64,000 nt of DNA from Planococcus sp. ISL-110 (GCF_018613575.1 NZ_JAGGPX010000007.1:62001-126000), one strand, 5' to 3'. Numbered from the stretch's first letter, positions 15,677-27,487 are shown. Program-made: numbers and translations. Notes: a model not told the origin generated them from the letters alone.

Positions 15677-16684
15677 TTATTTTCCAGCCAGATTAAATGA
15701 AGCTGCCAATAAACGCAGCTCGTTCATACGGTTATCCGCTCCCGAAATATTCGGGATGATGGTGATTTCACCTGTATCGTAGCGATCCGCAATAGCTTCG
15801 ATCTGCATTTTCACTTGGTCAGCGGTGCCGATCAGCATCCGCTGCCGGTTGCGCTCGACCTTTTCCTGTTCGCTGGCGCTAAAGCCGCGCTTTTTCGCCG
15901 TGTCGACAGATGGGTAATAAGGAGGCGGCGAATCGGATTCGACAAACAACAGCCACAGATCGAATGCCGTCGCCAGTTCTTCGGCTTTTTCCGCCGTTTC
16001 GGCGACGACCGCAAAGACTGCGATAATCACTTTCGGCTCCTGCAAAAATTGCGATGGCTGGAATTCCGCTCGGTACGCCTCCACCACTTCCACTCCTTGC
16101 TGCGATGGCTTGGCAAAATGGGCATAGGCATAGCCCATTCCCTTTTCAGCCGCAAGCCGGGCGCTGCCCGGGCCTGTTCCCAGCAGCCACAACTCAGGAG
16201 CTGTTTCGATAACCGGCATAGCCCGCAGCGATTGGAAACGGTGTTCGCTGTCAGTGTCATCAGCGAAATACTTCTGGAGATCGGTCAATTGCTGCTCATA
16301 GGGCAGCCGTTTCTTTTTGCTTTCATTTAAAGCCTCGTTGACGATCCGGTAGCTCCGGGAACGGCCGATTCCGAGGTCGATGCGGCCAGGATGCAGCGCT
16401 TCCAGCATTCGGAAGTTTTCCGCTACTTTGTAGGCGCTGTAATGCGGCAGCATGACACCTCCCGAACCGATGCGGATAGTCTCAGTAGACGTTGCCAAAT
16501 GCATCATCAGCATTTCAGGCGTGCTGCCGGCAACAGAATCGACCTGGTGGTGCTCAGCTACCCAAAAGCGCTTAAAGCCAAGCCGCTCTGCCAGCTGAGC
16601 GAGCCTCGTTGTCTGCTGCAGGGCAGCTGCTGCTGTTTCGCCTTCATCGATCGGCGAATAATCCAGGATGTTCAATGAAATCAT
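15677..16684 (-). CDS. LLM class flavin-dependent oxidoreductase (luciferase-like)
   Basis: Bacterial luciferase-fold monooxygenase of 335 residues, MsnO8-like group. The N-terminus ISLNILDYSPIDEG and FKRFWVAEHHQVDSVAGSTPE are diagnostic. IRIGSGGVMLPHYSAYKVAENFR and RIDLGIGRS follow. It uses reduced FMN supplied by a partner reductase; the substrate is unknown. I chose ATG 16684 because it follows AAGGGGG and gives the family N-terminus; the frame continues 25 codons upstream. No operon partner is evident. Confidence 0.92.
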   Translation of the reverse strand: MISLNILDYSPIDEGETAAAALQQTTRLAQLAERLGFKRFWVAEHHQVDSVAGSTPEMLMMHLATSTETIRIGSGGVMLPHYSAYKVAENFRMLEALHPGRIDLGIGRSRSYRIVNEALNESKKKRLPYEQQLTDLQKYFADDTDSEHRFQSLRAMPVIETAPELWLLGTGPGSARLAAEKGMGYAYAHFAKPSQQGVEVVEAYRAEFQPSQFLQEPKVIIAVFAVVAETAEKAEELATAFDLWLLFVESDSPPPYYPSVDTAKKRGFSASEQEKVERNRQRMLIGTADQVKMQIEAIADRYDTGEITIIPNISGADNRMNELRLLAASFNLAGK

Positions 16685-16822
16685 CTGCCTGCCCCCTTTT
16701 ATTCGTCCTTGAATCTTAGCATGCCAGTCCAAATCCCTTCTACTATGCTGGCTCATCACCTACATATTGATGAAGCAGGTTAACTCCTGAAATATGCGGC
16801 AATGCCTAAAAAACCATTCCAC

Positions 16823-16860
16823 AAAAAAATCCTGGTCAGCATTGTGCGCTGACCAGGATT
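16823..16860 (-). terminator. Terminator of katG
   Basis: Perfect 13-bp stem AATCCTGGTCAGC / GCTGACCAGGATT, 7-nt loop, T run on the minus strand. Confidence 0.9.
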
Positions 16861-16868
16861 ATTTCTAC

Positions 16869-19100
<2,232 letters not shown>

Positions 19101-19194
19101 TTACTAAACCCTCCTAAAAATAATGAAAAATGGTGAACTTCTATCTACAACTCTTATTGCTTGATGTTTCTAATGACAAATAGTCATTCTCACA

Positions 19195-19209
19195 TTAGAA
19201 TTATACTAA
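19195..19209 (-). promoter_or_regulatory. PerR-like box over the katG -10 region
   Basis: TTAGAATTATACTAA is a near-perfect 7-1-7 inverted repeat and matches 12 of 15 positions of the PerR consensus (TTATAATnATTATAA, one position unspecified). On the minus strand it contains TATAAT (19200-19205), the likely katG -10, about 100 bp upstream of the start. A repressor here would block katG. Confidence 0.6.
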
Positions 19210-19645
19210 AGTAGAGAGAGAATAGAAAGTAATACACACGGAAATACGGGCAATGAGTGATTATTTTAAAATTCAAGAAACATCCACTTCTAATTCTACT
19301 TTAGTACTTCAAGAAATGCAGTGATATATGTTTCATATAATTCGTTTATCGGATTCCATCAATAGCAATAACCGGAAAACCTTACATACTTATAGTAAGC
19401 TTTAGCAACCCGTAAATCCATTTTGTGACAACCTTGATAATTCAGCAGGTTTTCCGAATCACTCTAGTTCCTCTTTTATAGAACTATCGATTAAACTATA
19501 GATAGAAGCAGCAGGATAACGCTTACAATCACCTTTTATCTTTCGCCCTTACAAAACACCGTCACTGGAAAAGCGCACTGCCCCTGGCCGGCGATGAACA
19601 GTTCTATCAGCAATCCACTCCATCAGAAAAGGCAGGAGATCCGAT
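19210..19645. other. Gene-free region between katG and msrAB
   Basis: No convincing gene. It holds an inverted copy (TCTACTTTAGTA, 19295-19306) of a 12-bp stretch at 19204-19215 next to the PerR-like box. The rest is AT-rich promoter-type DNA for katG and msrAB. A 23-codon ORF at about 19254 lacks a ribosome site. Confidence 0.4.
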
Positions 19646-20785
19646 ATGAAAAAAATTCTATTTGCAGGCTTTCTACTATTATTGCTGGTGGTGTTTTCGG
19701 GCTGTTCATCCGAGAGCGCGGATAATTCCAGCAGCTCTGCTTCTGGACAAACAGCAGATACGAGCACTTCAAAATATCCGGACAACCCGAATACGGACCT
19801 CGATTTTGACACCGACAACCTGCAGGATATTTGGCTGGCCGGCGGTTGCTTCTGGGGAGTCGAAGCCTATATGGCACGGGTTTACGGCGTTTATGATGTA
19901 ACATCCGGCTACGCCAACGGCAATACCGAAAATCCGACCTACGAAGAAGTCATCCGCGAAAATACAGGCCACGCTGAGACTGTCCACGTCCGCTACGATC
20001 CGGAACGCGTGGACCTTGAGAAGCTGCTCGGCCATTACTTTATGATTATCGACCCGACGCTCTTGAATCAGCAGGGCAATGACCGCGGTGAACAATACCG
20101 GACAGGCATTTATTACGAAAACGAAGCCGACCGGGCTGTCATCGACCAAGTGATCACAGCTGAGAAGGAACGCTACAATGATCCGATTGTCACTGAAGTC
20201 CAAAGACTGGAACATTATTACCTGGCAGAAGAATACCACCAGGATTATCTCGAAAAAAATCCGGATGGCTACTGCCACGTCGAGTTTGATAGCCTGGAAG
20301 GCCAGGAGGTGGGTGAAGATGCCCAATCCTTGATCGATCCGGCACTTTATCCGAAACCGAGCGACGAAGAACTGAAAGAGCAATTGACGGATATTCAATA
20401 CGAAGTGACACAAGAAGATGCGACAGAGCCTGCTTTCTCCAATGAATACGACGGCTTCTACGAGCCTGGCATCTATGTGGACATTACTACCGGAGAGCCC
20501 TTGTTCTCTTCTGCGGATAAATACGATTCCAAAACAGGATGGCCAAGCTTCACCAAACCGATCGATCCAGATGTCGTCACGGAGCATGATGACGGCATGC
20601 TGTTCATGAAACGGACCGAAATCCGAAGCCGTGCCGGCGACAGCCACTTGGGCCATGTTTTCACTGACGGCCCCGAGGATAAAGGCGGACTGCGCTATTG
20701 TATGAACAGTGCCGCCCTGCTGTTTATCCCGGAAGCGGAAATGGAAGCGGAAGGCTATGGCTTCTTGTTGGATAAAGTAAATTGA
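19646..20785 (+). CDS. msrAB: Secreted MsrA-MsrB fusion lipoprotein (methionine sulfoxide reductase)
   Basis: Fusion protein of 379 residues that repairs both S- and R-methionine sulfoxide outside the membrane. It has a signal peptide with lipobox VFSGC (C20) and a Ser/Asp-rich linker. The MsrA domain (about 60-215) has catalytic C68 in [11 protein letters not shown]. The MsrB domain (about 235-379) has KTGWPSF, HLGHVF and catalytic Cys in RYCMNSAAL (about C352). The two CxxC zinc pairs of many MsrB proteins are absent. The gene follows an AGGAGA site. The MsrB core usually reads RYCINSASL, so RYCMNSAAL is a mild variant. Confidence 0.95.
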   Translation: MKKILFAGFLLLLLVVFSGCSSESADNSSSSASGQTADTSTSKYPDNPNTDLDFDTDNLQDIWLAGGCFWGVEAYMARVYGVYDVTSGYANGNTENPTYEEVIRENTGHAETVHVRYDPERVDLEKLLGHYFMIIDPTLLNQQGNDRGEQYRTGIYYENEADRAVIDQVITAEKERYNDPIVTEVQRLEHYYLAEEYHQDYLEKNPDGYCHVEFDSLEGQEVGEDAQSLIDPALYPKPSDEELKEQLTDIQYEVTQEDATEPAFSNEYDGFYEPGIYVDITTGEPLFSSADKYDSKTGWPSFTKPIDPDVVTEHDDGMLFMKRTEIRSRAGDSHLGHVFTDGPEDKGGLRYCMNSAALLFIPEAEMEAEGYGFLLDKVN

Positions 20786-20796
20786 TATAGCTTGCC

Positions 20797-20838
20797 AAAG
20801 AGGCAGTCAGCGGTGAGCTGACTGCCTCTTTCTTTTTT
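20797..20838 (+). terminator. Terminator of msrAB
   Basis: Perfect 15-bp stem AAAGAGGCAGTCAGC / GCTGACTGCCTCTTT, 5-nt loop, then T-rich run. Confidence 0.93.
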
Positions 20839-20853
20839 TACACTATTAAAAGC

Positions 20854-20888
20854 AAAAGCGGGAAATCAATGATTTCCCGCTTTTTTTG
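20854..20888. terminator. Palindromic terminator-like hairpin, copy 1
   Basis: 31-nt palindrome (arms AAAAGCGGGAAATCA / TGATTTCCCGCTTTT) followed by T. The same palindrome recurs, extended, at 21214-21258. The two copies flank the third 20-bp repeat array. Confidence 0.75.
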
Positions 20889-21005
20889 TTGTTGAGAAGC
20901 TAGTGCCGCACCGTTTTTTCGAGGTGCTTTGGATAAAATTTCATAAAAGAGCTCTTTACCGGGTCGGCAGAGGGCTTTTTTCTGCTGCAGATAACCGGAT
21001 TTTTT

Positions 21006-21125
21006 ATTTGTGGTCGTTCAAATGGATTTGCAGTCGTTCAGTACGATTTGCAGTCGTTCAAATGGATTTATAGTCGCTCAAACGGATTTGCAGTCGTTCA
21101 AATGGATTTACAGTCGTTCAGCCAA
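21006..21125 (+). repeat. 20-bp-period tandem repeat array, six units
   Basis: Six consecutive 20-bp units with core ATTTGCAGTCGTTCA and a five-base variable part, often AATGG. Period, core and orientation match the array at 4596-4715. It lies in the convergent gap between msrAB and metH. Confidence 0.92.
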
Positions 21126-21213
21126 AACTCTGATGAAAAACGTGCGCATGCATAAGAATCCGAAAGCGAGCGGCGAGCTTCTCGAAATCAATGCTTGGGA
21201 GAAGTTTCTCCAC

Positions 21214-21258
21214 AATAAGTAAAAGCGGGAAATCAATGATTTCCCGCTTTTACTTATT
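21214..21258. repeat. 45-nt perfect palindrome, copy 2
   Basis: Arms AATAAGTAAAAGCGGGAAATCA and its exact reverse complement meet at a single central A. The inner 31 nt are identical to 20854-20884. No T run follows directly, so it may be a spread copy of the terminator hairpin. Confidence 0.8.
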
Positions 21259-21395
21259 GTTCTGCTTTCTCATTGTCCAGACCCCGGCAGCCAGCCCCTC
21301 GAGTCGCTTCAGCCTTACCTGCAATGGCAAAGAACGCCATTACTGGCAAGGCTTCCAGCGCTTGTCGCGGCTAGGCGGCTGCCTTCGCTTTTCCT

Positions 21396-21643
21396 CATGT
21401 CCAGCTCCAGCGCCCAGCTCTTTGGGTCATAAGCCAACCCGGCTGTGCGGCTGAAAACATGCCGCTTCGCCGGTCTGCCTTATGCCCGGCAGAGCTACAC
21501 GGGCGCTTTCGCTTTTCTTCATGTCCAGCTCCAGCGCCCAGCTCTTTGGGTCATAAGCCAACCCGGCTGTGCGGCTGAAAACATGCCGCTTCGCCGGTCT
21601 GCCTTATGCCCGGCAGAGCTACACGGGCGCTTTCGCTTTTCCT
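21396..21643. repeat. 124-bp tandem duplication downstream of metH
   Basis: Two 124-bp units (21396-21519, 21520-21643) differ at one base. They end at the metH stop codon, and a more divergent relative occupies about 21290-21395. The motif (GTCCAGCTCCAGCGCC...GGGTCATAAGCC) resembles a GC-rich intergenic repeat I recall as common in Bacillaceae genomes. Confidence 0.85.
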
Positions 21644-24600
21644 CATTGATCCACAATAAAGTACCTTGCATCCGGATGGGCAAAAACGATGGCTGATACG
21701 GAAGCTTCCGGGTCCATCATGTATTCTTCCGTCAGATGGACGCCGATGTCTTCGGGCTTGATGAGATTGAACAGTTTTGCCTGGTCCTCCAGGTTCGGGC
21801 AGGCCGGGTAACCGAAGGAGAAACGCTGGCCCTGGTATTTCGCGGCAAAGCGTTCGCGCATCGAGAAGTCTGTTGCGTCCGAGAAGCCCCATTGGTCGCG
21901 GATTTCCTGGTGGATACGCTCGGCAAAGCCTTCTGCCAGTTCCAGCGCTGTTGCTTGAAGCGCGTGGCTTTCCAGGAATTTGCCCTGTTCTTTCAGGCGT
22001 GTTGCTTCATCCCGCACACCAAATCCTGCAGTCACCTGCATAAAGGCCACGTAATCCATTTCGCCGCTGTCCACGGATTTCAAGTAATCGGACAGACATA
22101 GGAATGGCGGAGCCGATTGGCGTGGGAACGTGAAGCGCTCAATTTCCGTTTTGGCGTCTTGCGGATCGTAGATGATGACATCATCGCCGTCGCTTTGAGC
22201 CGGGAAAAACTGATAAAGGCCAGATGGTTTCAAAAGCCCTGAGCCCAGGAAATTGGTTGCCAGTTCGTGCAGCTCTACAGCACGCGGGTCGCCCTGCGCC
22301 AGCGTGTTATCGCTATAGCCCTTCAATCCAAGGTGATGGCCGATCAAGGTGCGCATATTGACGTATGGATATAAATGCGCCACTGAATAATCCTTCAGAA
22401 CATGGCGCCGCAGATCGTTCGGTACGTAGACGGATACATCTTCGCGAACCGTCTTGACCGGCTTCTCGGCAACCGCGACAGCCGGCTTGGCTGCCCGCAC
22501 CGCTTCAGAAGCTTGGCGTTTTTCCTGCTGGGCATCCAATTCCAATAACAGCTCGGCTTTTCCTGCACCGCTTTGCAGCCGGTTGGCCAGATCCAGTCCT
22601 TGCATGGCATCTTTGGCGTAAATGACCGGCCCGTCGTATTCTGCTGAAATCTTGGTTTCCGTAAAGCGTCTCGACAAAGCCGCGCCGCCGACCAGAATCG
22701 GAACATCAATGCCCGCCTCTTTGAAATCCTGCGCGGTGATGACCATCTGCTTGGCTGACTTGACCAGCAAACCGGATAAGCCGATCATATCCGGTTTTTC
22801 TTTCCGGATGACTTCAATCAAGGTAGCCGGCGTCACTTTAATACCGACATCGATTACTTTAAAGCCGTTGTTGCTCAAGATGATTTCGACCAGGTTTTTG
22901 CCGATGTCGTGGACATCGCCCTTAACCGTAGCCAGCACGATTTTCCCTTTTCCGGAGTCGTCTTCTTTTTTCTCCATAAACTGCTCCAGGAATGAAACCG
23001 CGGCTTTCATGACACCTGCGCTTTGCAGCACTTCAGCGACAATCAATTGGTTGTCATTGAACAGCCGGCCCACTTCGGCCATCCCTTTCATCAACGGTCC
23101 ATTGATGATATCCAGCGGTTCATCGTACATGTCTAAAGCTTTTTCCAAATCCGGAATCAGGCCTTCTTTTGTTCCTTCTATAATATAGTAAGCCAAACGA
23201 TCAGGTACCGTTTTCGGTATATCGTCCTCGGTCTTCTCTTTTTTCTTGTCGCGGTAGAAAGCGGTAAAATCAGCCAATGTGGCGTCTGTTGTTGTAAACA
23301 GCAATTCATTGGCCATGTCGATTTCCTGTTTCGGAATCGATGCATAGCGTTCCAGTTTTTCGGTGTTGACGATGGCGTAGTCCAAGCCTGCCTGCGTGCA
23401 ATGGTATAGGTAGACTGCATTCAGTACTTCACGGCCAACCGGCGGCAAGCCGAACGACACGTTGCTGACGCCCAAAATGGTCAATGCGCGCGGCAGCTTT
23501 TCCTTAATCAGGCGGATTCCTTCAATGGTTTCCACCGCAGAACCGATGTATTGCTGATCGCCGGTACCGACTGGGAATACCAGTGGATCAAAAATGATGT
23601 CTTCCGGCGCAAGGCCCCATTTGTTGACCAGCAGTTCATAAGAGCGTTCTGCAATTTCCAGCTTGCGCTCACGCGTGACCGCCATGCCTTCCTCGTCGAT
23701 TGTTCCGACAACGACTGCCGCACCATATTTTTTCACCAGTGGCATCACCGCGTCAAAACGCTCTTCCCCGTCTTCCAGGTTGATCGAGTTGATGATGGCT
23801 TTTCCTTGCGAGAATTTCAGCGCCACTTCGATGACTTCTTCGTCGGTGGAGTCGATGACCAACGGCACTTTGACTTTTTTGACGACTTCTTTCATGAAGT
23901 GGGTCATGTCTTCGACTTCATCCCGGTCAGGGTTTGCCAGACAGATGTCGATGACATGAGCGCCATTTTTCACTTGCGCGCGGGCGATTTCTGATGCCTC
24001 TTCAAACTTCCCATCAACAATCAGCCGCTTGAATTTGCGGGAGCCGATGACATTGGTCCGTTCGCCAATGAATAACGGACGCATGGTTTCATCGTATTGC
24101 AGCGGTTCAATGCCCGACACGACATGGCCGTGATCGACAGGATCCGGTTTTCTCGGCGGCAGGCCTTCCATTGCTTCACGGACAGCCTTGATATGTGCAG
24201 GTGTTGTTCCGCAACAGCCGCCCACTACATTCAACCAGCCTTTATCCGCAAAACCCCGAAGTTTTTTGGCCAGTGATTCCGGTGTTTCGTGGTAATGCCC
24301 ATCTTCATCTGGCAGACCCGCATTCGGGTAACAGCTGACATAGCCATCCGACAACTCGGACAGCGAACGGATATGGTCCGTCATGAATTCCGGTCCGGTT
24401 GCACAGTTCAAACCGACCGATAAGGGTTTGACGTGTTCAATCGAAATGTAAAATGCTTCGATGCTTTGGCCCGCGAGCGTGGTGCCCATCGGTTCGATGG
24501 TTCCGGAAACCATGATCGGCAATTCGGTCCCTGTTTCTTCAAAGGCTTTTTTGATGCCGATCGTTGCCGCTTTGACATTCAGCATGTCTTGGCTTGTTTC

Positions 24601-25083
24601 CAGAAGAATCAAATCTGCGCCGCCTTCGATCAAGGCCTTGGCTTGCACATAGAAGTTTTCCAGCATTTCGTCAAATGTTGCACCGCCTGTAACAGACAAG
24701 GTTTTTGTCGTCGGCCCGATGGCACCTGCCACAAAACGCGGCCACTCCGGTGTTGAATATGCGGCTGCCGCCTTTTTGGCAATTTCCACTCCGCGCCGGT
24801 TGATTTCTGCCGCCTGGTGGCCAATGCCATACTCATCCAAAACGATCGGCGTACCGCCAAAGGTGTTGGTGCAGAGAATATCCGCTCCCGCTTCCAAATA
24901 GGCGGTATGGACCTCTTCAATGACGTCCGGACGGACAATATTCAAGTATTCGTTGCAGCCGTCAAACTCCTCTCCCCCGAAGTCTTCAGGAGAAAGATCG
25001 GCGTTTTGGATCATGGTTCCCATGGCTCCGTCGATGATTAATATTCTTTTTTCAAGCTGCTGTTCAATAAGATGTTTGGACAT
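21643..25083 (-). CDS. metH: Cobalamin-dependent methionine synthase
   Basis: Cytosolic enzyme of 1146 residues transferring methyl from 5-methyl-THF via cobalamin to homocysteine. Domains in order: homocysteine-binding (about 1-320; zinc Cys in VGLNCATG and GGCCGTTP), pterin-binding (about 335-600; FIGERTNVIGSRKF), cap and B12-binding (about 640-870; the DxHxxG lower-ligand motif in GDVHDIGKN) and SAM activation domain (about 900-1146; FGYPACPNLEDQ). All modules of the long E. coli-type enzyme are present. It overlaps the upstream metF-type gene by 20 bp and shares its SAM riboswitch. Confidence 0.97.
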   Translation of the reverse strand: MSKHLIEQQLEKRILIIDGAMGTMIQNADLSPEDFGGEEFDGCNEYLNIVRPDVIEEVHTAYLEAGADILCTNTFGGTPIVLDEYGIGHQAAEINRRGVEIAKKAAAAYSTPEWPRFVAGAIGPTTKTLSVTGGATFDEMLENFYVQAKALIEGGADLILLETSQDMLNVKAATIGIKKAFEETGTELPIMVSGTIEPMGTTLAGQSIEAFYISIEHVKPLSVGLNCATGPEFMTDHIRSLSELSDGYVSCYPNAGLPDEDGHYHETPESLAKKLRGFADKGWLNVVGGCCGTTPAHIKAVREAMEGLPPRKPDPVDHGHVVSGIEPLQYDETMRPLFIGERTNVIGSRKFKRLIVDGKFEEASEIARAQVKNGAHVIDICLANPDRDEVEDMTHFMKEVVKKVKVPLVIDSTDEEVIEVALKFSQGKAIINSINLEDGEERFDAVMPLVKKYGAAVVVGTIDEEGMAVTRERKLEIAERSYELLVNKWGLAPEDIIFDPLVFPVGTGDQQYIGSAVETIEGIRLIKEKLPRALTILGVSNVSFGLPPVGREVLNAVYLYHCTQAGLDYAIVNTEKLERYASIPKQEIDMANELLFTTTDATLADFTAFYRDKKKEKTEDDIPKTVPDRLAYYIIEGTKEGLIPDLEKALDMYDEPLDIINGPLMKGMAEVGRLFNDNQLIVAEVLQSAGVMKAAVSFLEQFMEKKEDDSGKGKIVLATVKGDVHDIGKNLVEIILSNNGFKVIDVGIKVTPATLIEVIRKEKPDMIGLSGLLVKSAKQMVITAQDFKEAGIDVPILVGGAALSRRFTETKISAEYDGPVIYAKDAMQGLDLANRLQSGAGKAELLLELDAQQEKRQASEAVRAAKPAVAVAEKPVKTVREDVSVYVPNDLRRHVLKDYSVAHLYPYVNMRTLIGHHLGLKGYSDNTLAQGDPRAVELHELATNFLGSGLLKPSGLYQFFPAQSDGDDVIIYDPQDAKTEIERFTFPRQSAPPFLCLSDYLKSVDSGEMDYVAFMQVTAGFGVRDEATRLKEQGKFLESHALQATALELAEGFAERIHQEIRDQWGFSDATDFSMRERFAAKYQGQRFSFGYPACPNLEDQAKLFNLIKPEDIGVHLTEEYMMDPEASVSAIVFAHPDARYFIVDQ

Positions 25084-26923
25084 GGCTGCGATCGCTCTCT
25101 TTCTGTTGATCTAGTTGTCGGATGTAATGAATCAATTCCACGGTCATATCGTAACGGACAAATGGCGTAATCAGGTAAATCCCATGGAACAGCTCCGCCG
25201 CCGTATCAATCAATTCTTTCGCAATCTGGATGCCTTCTGCTGTTGCCCGGTCTTTGTCTTCGCCGCATGCGCGCATGCGTTCCAATGCATCTTCAGACAG
25301 CTTGATGCCCGGCACTTCGTTGTGCAGGAATTCCGCACTGCGGATGCTGGTCAGCGGCATCACGCCGATGAATATCGGTGTTTCCAGATGTTTGGTCGCT
25401 TCGTGGATTTCCACGATTTTCTCTTTTGTATAAACCGGCTGCGAGATAAAATAATCCGCACCGCTTTCGATTTTCTTCTCAAGCCTAGCGACAGCGCGGT
25501 CAAGGACACGGACATTCGGATTGAATGCCGCAGCTACCGAAAAATTGGCTTTTTTGCGCAAAGGCTTGCCGGAAAATGAAATGCCTTCATTCAGCTTTTT
25601 GATCAGCTGGATCAATTCCATGCTCGACACGTCATAGACGCTGGTCGCTCCCGGGAAATCGCCGACTTTGGTCGGATCGCCCGTCACGGCGAGTATATCA
25701 TGCATACCGAGCGCATCGAGCCCCATCAAATGCGATTGCAGGCCAATCAGATTGCGGTCGCGGCAGGTGATATGGGCCAGTGCCCGAATGTTTTCCTTAT
25801 GCTTGAGGATCGAGCCCATCGCCATATTGCTGATGCGCGGCGATGCCAGTGAGTTGTCTGCCATCGTAACAGCATCCACGCCGGCTTCATTCAAAGCTAC
25901 AGATCCTTCCAAAAATTTTGCGGTATCCAGATGACGTGGCGTATCCAACTCTACGATGATGGTCCGTTCCGTTTTGGCTTTTTCGTGCAGCGGCTTGACT
26001 TCCAGCGCTTCTGCTTCACGGATGACAATCGGTTTTCTTTTGGTGACTTCTTTATGGAAGATTGGCGGCAATTTGCCGAGATGCTTTTTCACTGCTTCAA
26101 TGTGCTTCGGCGTTGTGCCGCAGCAGCCGCCGATCAAACGGACGCCTTCTTCTCTCAACAGCAAAGCCGCGCGTCCAAAATAATCCGCTTCCGATTCATA
26201 GACGATCCGGCCATCTTCCACATCCAGCAGGCTGGCATTTGGGTAGGCAGAAAGGAACGCTTTTTCAGGCAAGGTGACTTCTTCAAAAGCCTGGATGGTA
26301 TGGTGCGGCCCGAGACGGCAGTTGACGCCGACAATATCGGCTCCCAGCGTTTCCAATTGATGCAGGGCATCGTTCAAAGACATGCCGTTTTGCAGGATGT
26401 CTGGCTCATGCATGGACACCTGGGCAATCAGCGGCGTGTCGGTGATACTTTTTAAGTGCTTGACAGTTTCTGCAAGTTCCTCAAAATCGTAATAAGTTTC
26501 CAGCAGCAGGCCGTCCGGATCTCCCGACAGCAAATGATTGGCTTGCTGGTCGACCATCGCAATGATTTCCTGAAGCGTAGCGTCGCTTTTCCGGATTCCC
26601 CGGATGCCGCCGATAGTCCCGAATACAAATTGACCACCCGGTGCTGCTGCTCGTTTAGCGATTCCAATAGCTGCTCTGTTGATATCCGCGACTTGCTCTT
26701 CCAGGCCGTAACGAGCCAGTTTCGCCGCATTCGCTCCGTATGTGTTGGTCTGGATGATATCCGCTCCAGCTTTGATGTAATCCTGGTGGATCTTCTCGAT
26801 CACTTCCGGACGCTGCAGATTCAATTCCTCGTTGCAATACTCAATGCCGTAGGAATACAACAACGTTCCCATGGCGCCATCCGCCGTCAAAATCCTCGTC
26901 TTTAATTCGTCTAATAAACCCAT
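25064..26923 (-). CDS. yitJ: Bifunctional homocysteine S-methyltransferase / methylenetetrahydrofolate reductase
   Basis: Protein of 619 residues with the YitJ architecture. The N-terminal homocysteine methyltransferase domain (about 1-300) has LTADGAMGTLLYSYG and GGCCGTTPKHIEAV (zinc Cys pair). The C-terminal MTHFR domain (about 320-600) has HITCRDRNLIGLQS, ILAVTGDP and FISQPVY. The reductase part makes 5-methyl-THF, which MetH (overlapping gene) then uses. The ATG at 26923 follows GGGAGG; the frame is open eight codons upstream. Expression is controlled by the SAM-I riboswitch directly upstream. Confidence 0.95.
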   Translation of the reverse strand: MGLLDELKTRILTADGAMGTLLYSYGIEYCNEELNLQRPEVIEKIHQDYIKAGADIIQTNTYGANAAKLARYGLEEQVADINRAAIGIAKRAAAPGGQFVFGTIGGIRGIRKSDATLQEIIAMVDQQANHLLSGDPDGLLLETYYDFEELAETVKHLKSITDTPLIAQVSMHEPDILQNGMSLNDALHQLETLGADIVGVNCRLGPHHTIQAFEEVTLPEKAFLSAYPNASLLDVEDGRIVYESEADYFGRAALLLREEGVRLIGGCCGTTPKHIEAVKKHLGKLPPIFHKEVTKRKPIVIREAEALEVKPLHEKAKTERTIIVELDTPRHLDTAKFLEGSVALNEAGVDAVTMADNSLASPRISNMAMGSILKHKENIRALAHITCRDRNLIGLQSHLMGLDALGMHDILAVTGDPTKVGDFPGATSVYDVSSMELIQLIKKLNEGISFSGKPLRKKANFSVAAAFNPNVRVLDRAVARLEKKIESGADYFISQPVYTKEKIVEIHEATKHLETPIFIGVMPLTSIRSAEFLHNEVPGIKLSEDALERMRACGEDKDRATAEGIQIAKELIDTAAELFHGIYLITPFVRYDMTVELIHYIRQLDQQKESDRSHVQTSY

Positions 26924-26947
26924 CTGCTCAACCTCCCATATATACAA

Positions 26948-27098
26948 AAAAAAGCCTTCATGAAAAAGAAGGCTTTACGATATCAAACTCGTTCCTTTTC
27001 ATCTGCCAGGCAATTGCTTGCCTGCTGGATTTAGCACCTGACCTTTCGGCTGGTTGCTGAAGCTTCATCGGGCCAGTCCCTCAACTTCTCTTGATAAG
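26948..27098 (-). promoter_or_regulatory. SAM-I (S-box) riboswitch for metF-metH
   Basis: The minus strand shows the S-box consensus in order: CTTATCAAGAGAAG, GAGGGACTGGCCC, GCTTCAGCAACC, AGGTGCTAAATCC and a GATGA segment. A terminator follows (AAGCCTTC / GAAGGCTT then eight T, about 26950-26976), ending about 25 bp before the gene start. High SAM should favour termination. Confidence 0.95.
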
Positions 27099-27129
27099 AA
27101 TTCACTATTCAGTTTTAAGTATTCTAGAT

Positions 27130-27158
27130 ATGGTACCTGTATATAGGGAACAGGTCAA
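27130..27158 (-). promoter_or_regulatory. Promoter of the metF-metH operon
   Basis: TTGACC (-35, 27153-27158) and TACCAT (-10, 27130-27135) with a 17-bp spacer lie just upstream of the riboswitch. The -10 is weak. Confidence 0.5.
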
Positions 27159-27460
27159 CCCAATCTGTCGAAAAACAATGAAATTTCTGTGATTTTCTTC
27201 ACAATCTATAGGTTGAACGAAAAAAATAGCTTTCATATTGCGCGCCGACCCGTAAAGGTGGGTACAGATTTGTAAACGGATAATAAACAAAAAAACTGCA
27301 GACTCTTCAATTTCTTCGGAGTTATCTGGACCTCACGCTTAAATTCCATTGTGAATTTCTAAGTAAAGCCTTAACTAGTAAACTAAATCTCGTGCACATG
27401 AAATTTATGCCAGGTTAACATCCCTTCCTCCACCCTCCCTAACCGCTACTTCAGCACAAA
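27159..27460. other. Gene-free stretch between the metF promoter and the FixH-type gene
   Basis: AT-rich DNA with no ORF supported by a ribosome site and no recognisable RNA. It may hold the distal promoter region only. Confidence 0.4.
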
Positions 27461-27487
27461 AAAATCCCACCTGGTCCAGGAGGGATT
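27460..27487 (-). terminator. Terminator of the FixH-type lipoprotein gene
   Basis: AATCCC-A-CCT pairs with AGG-A-GGGATT (27463-27487) and a T run follows on the minus strand. Confidence 0.65.

Noticed and set aside
19254-19325. 23-codon ORF upstream of msrAB
   Set aside because: No ribosome site, no recognisable similarity, AT-rich promoter DNA.
19769-20656. 295-residue ORF antisense to msrAB
   Set aside because: Lies entirely opposite a well-supported gene; composition typical of a shadow frame.
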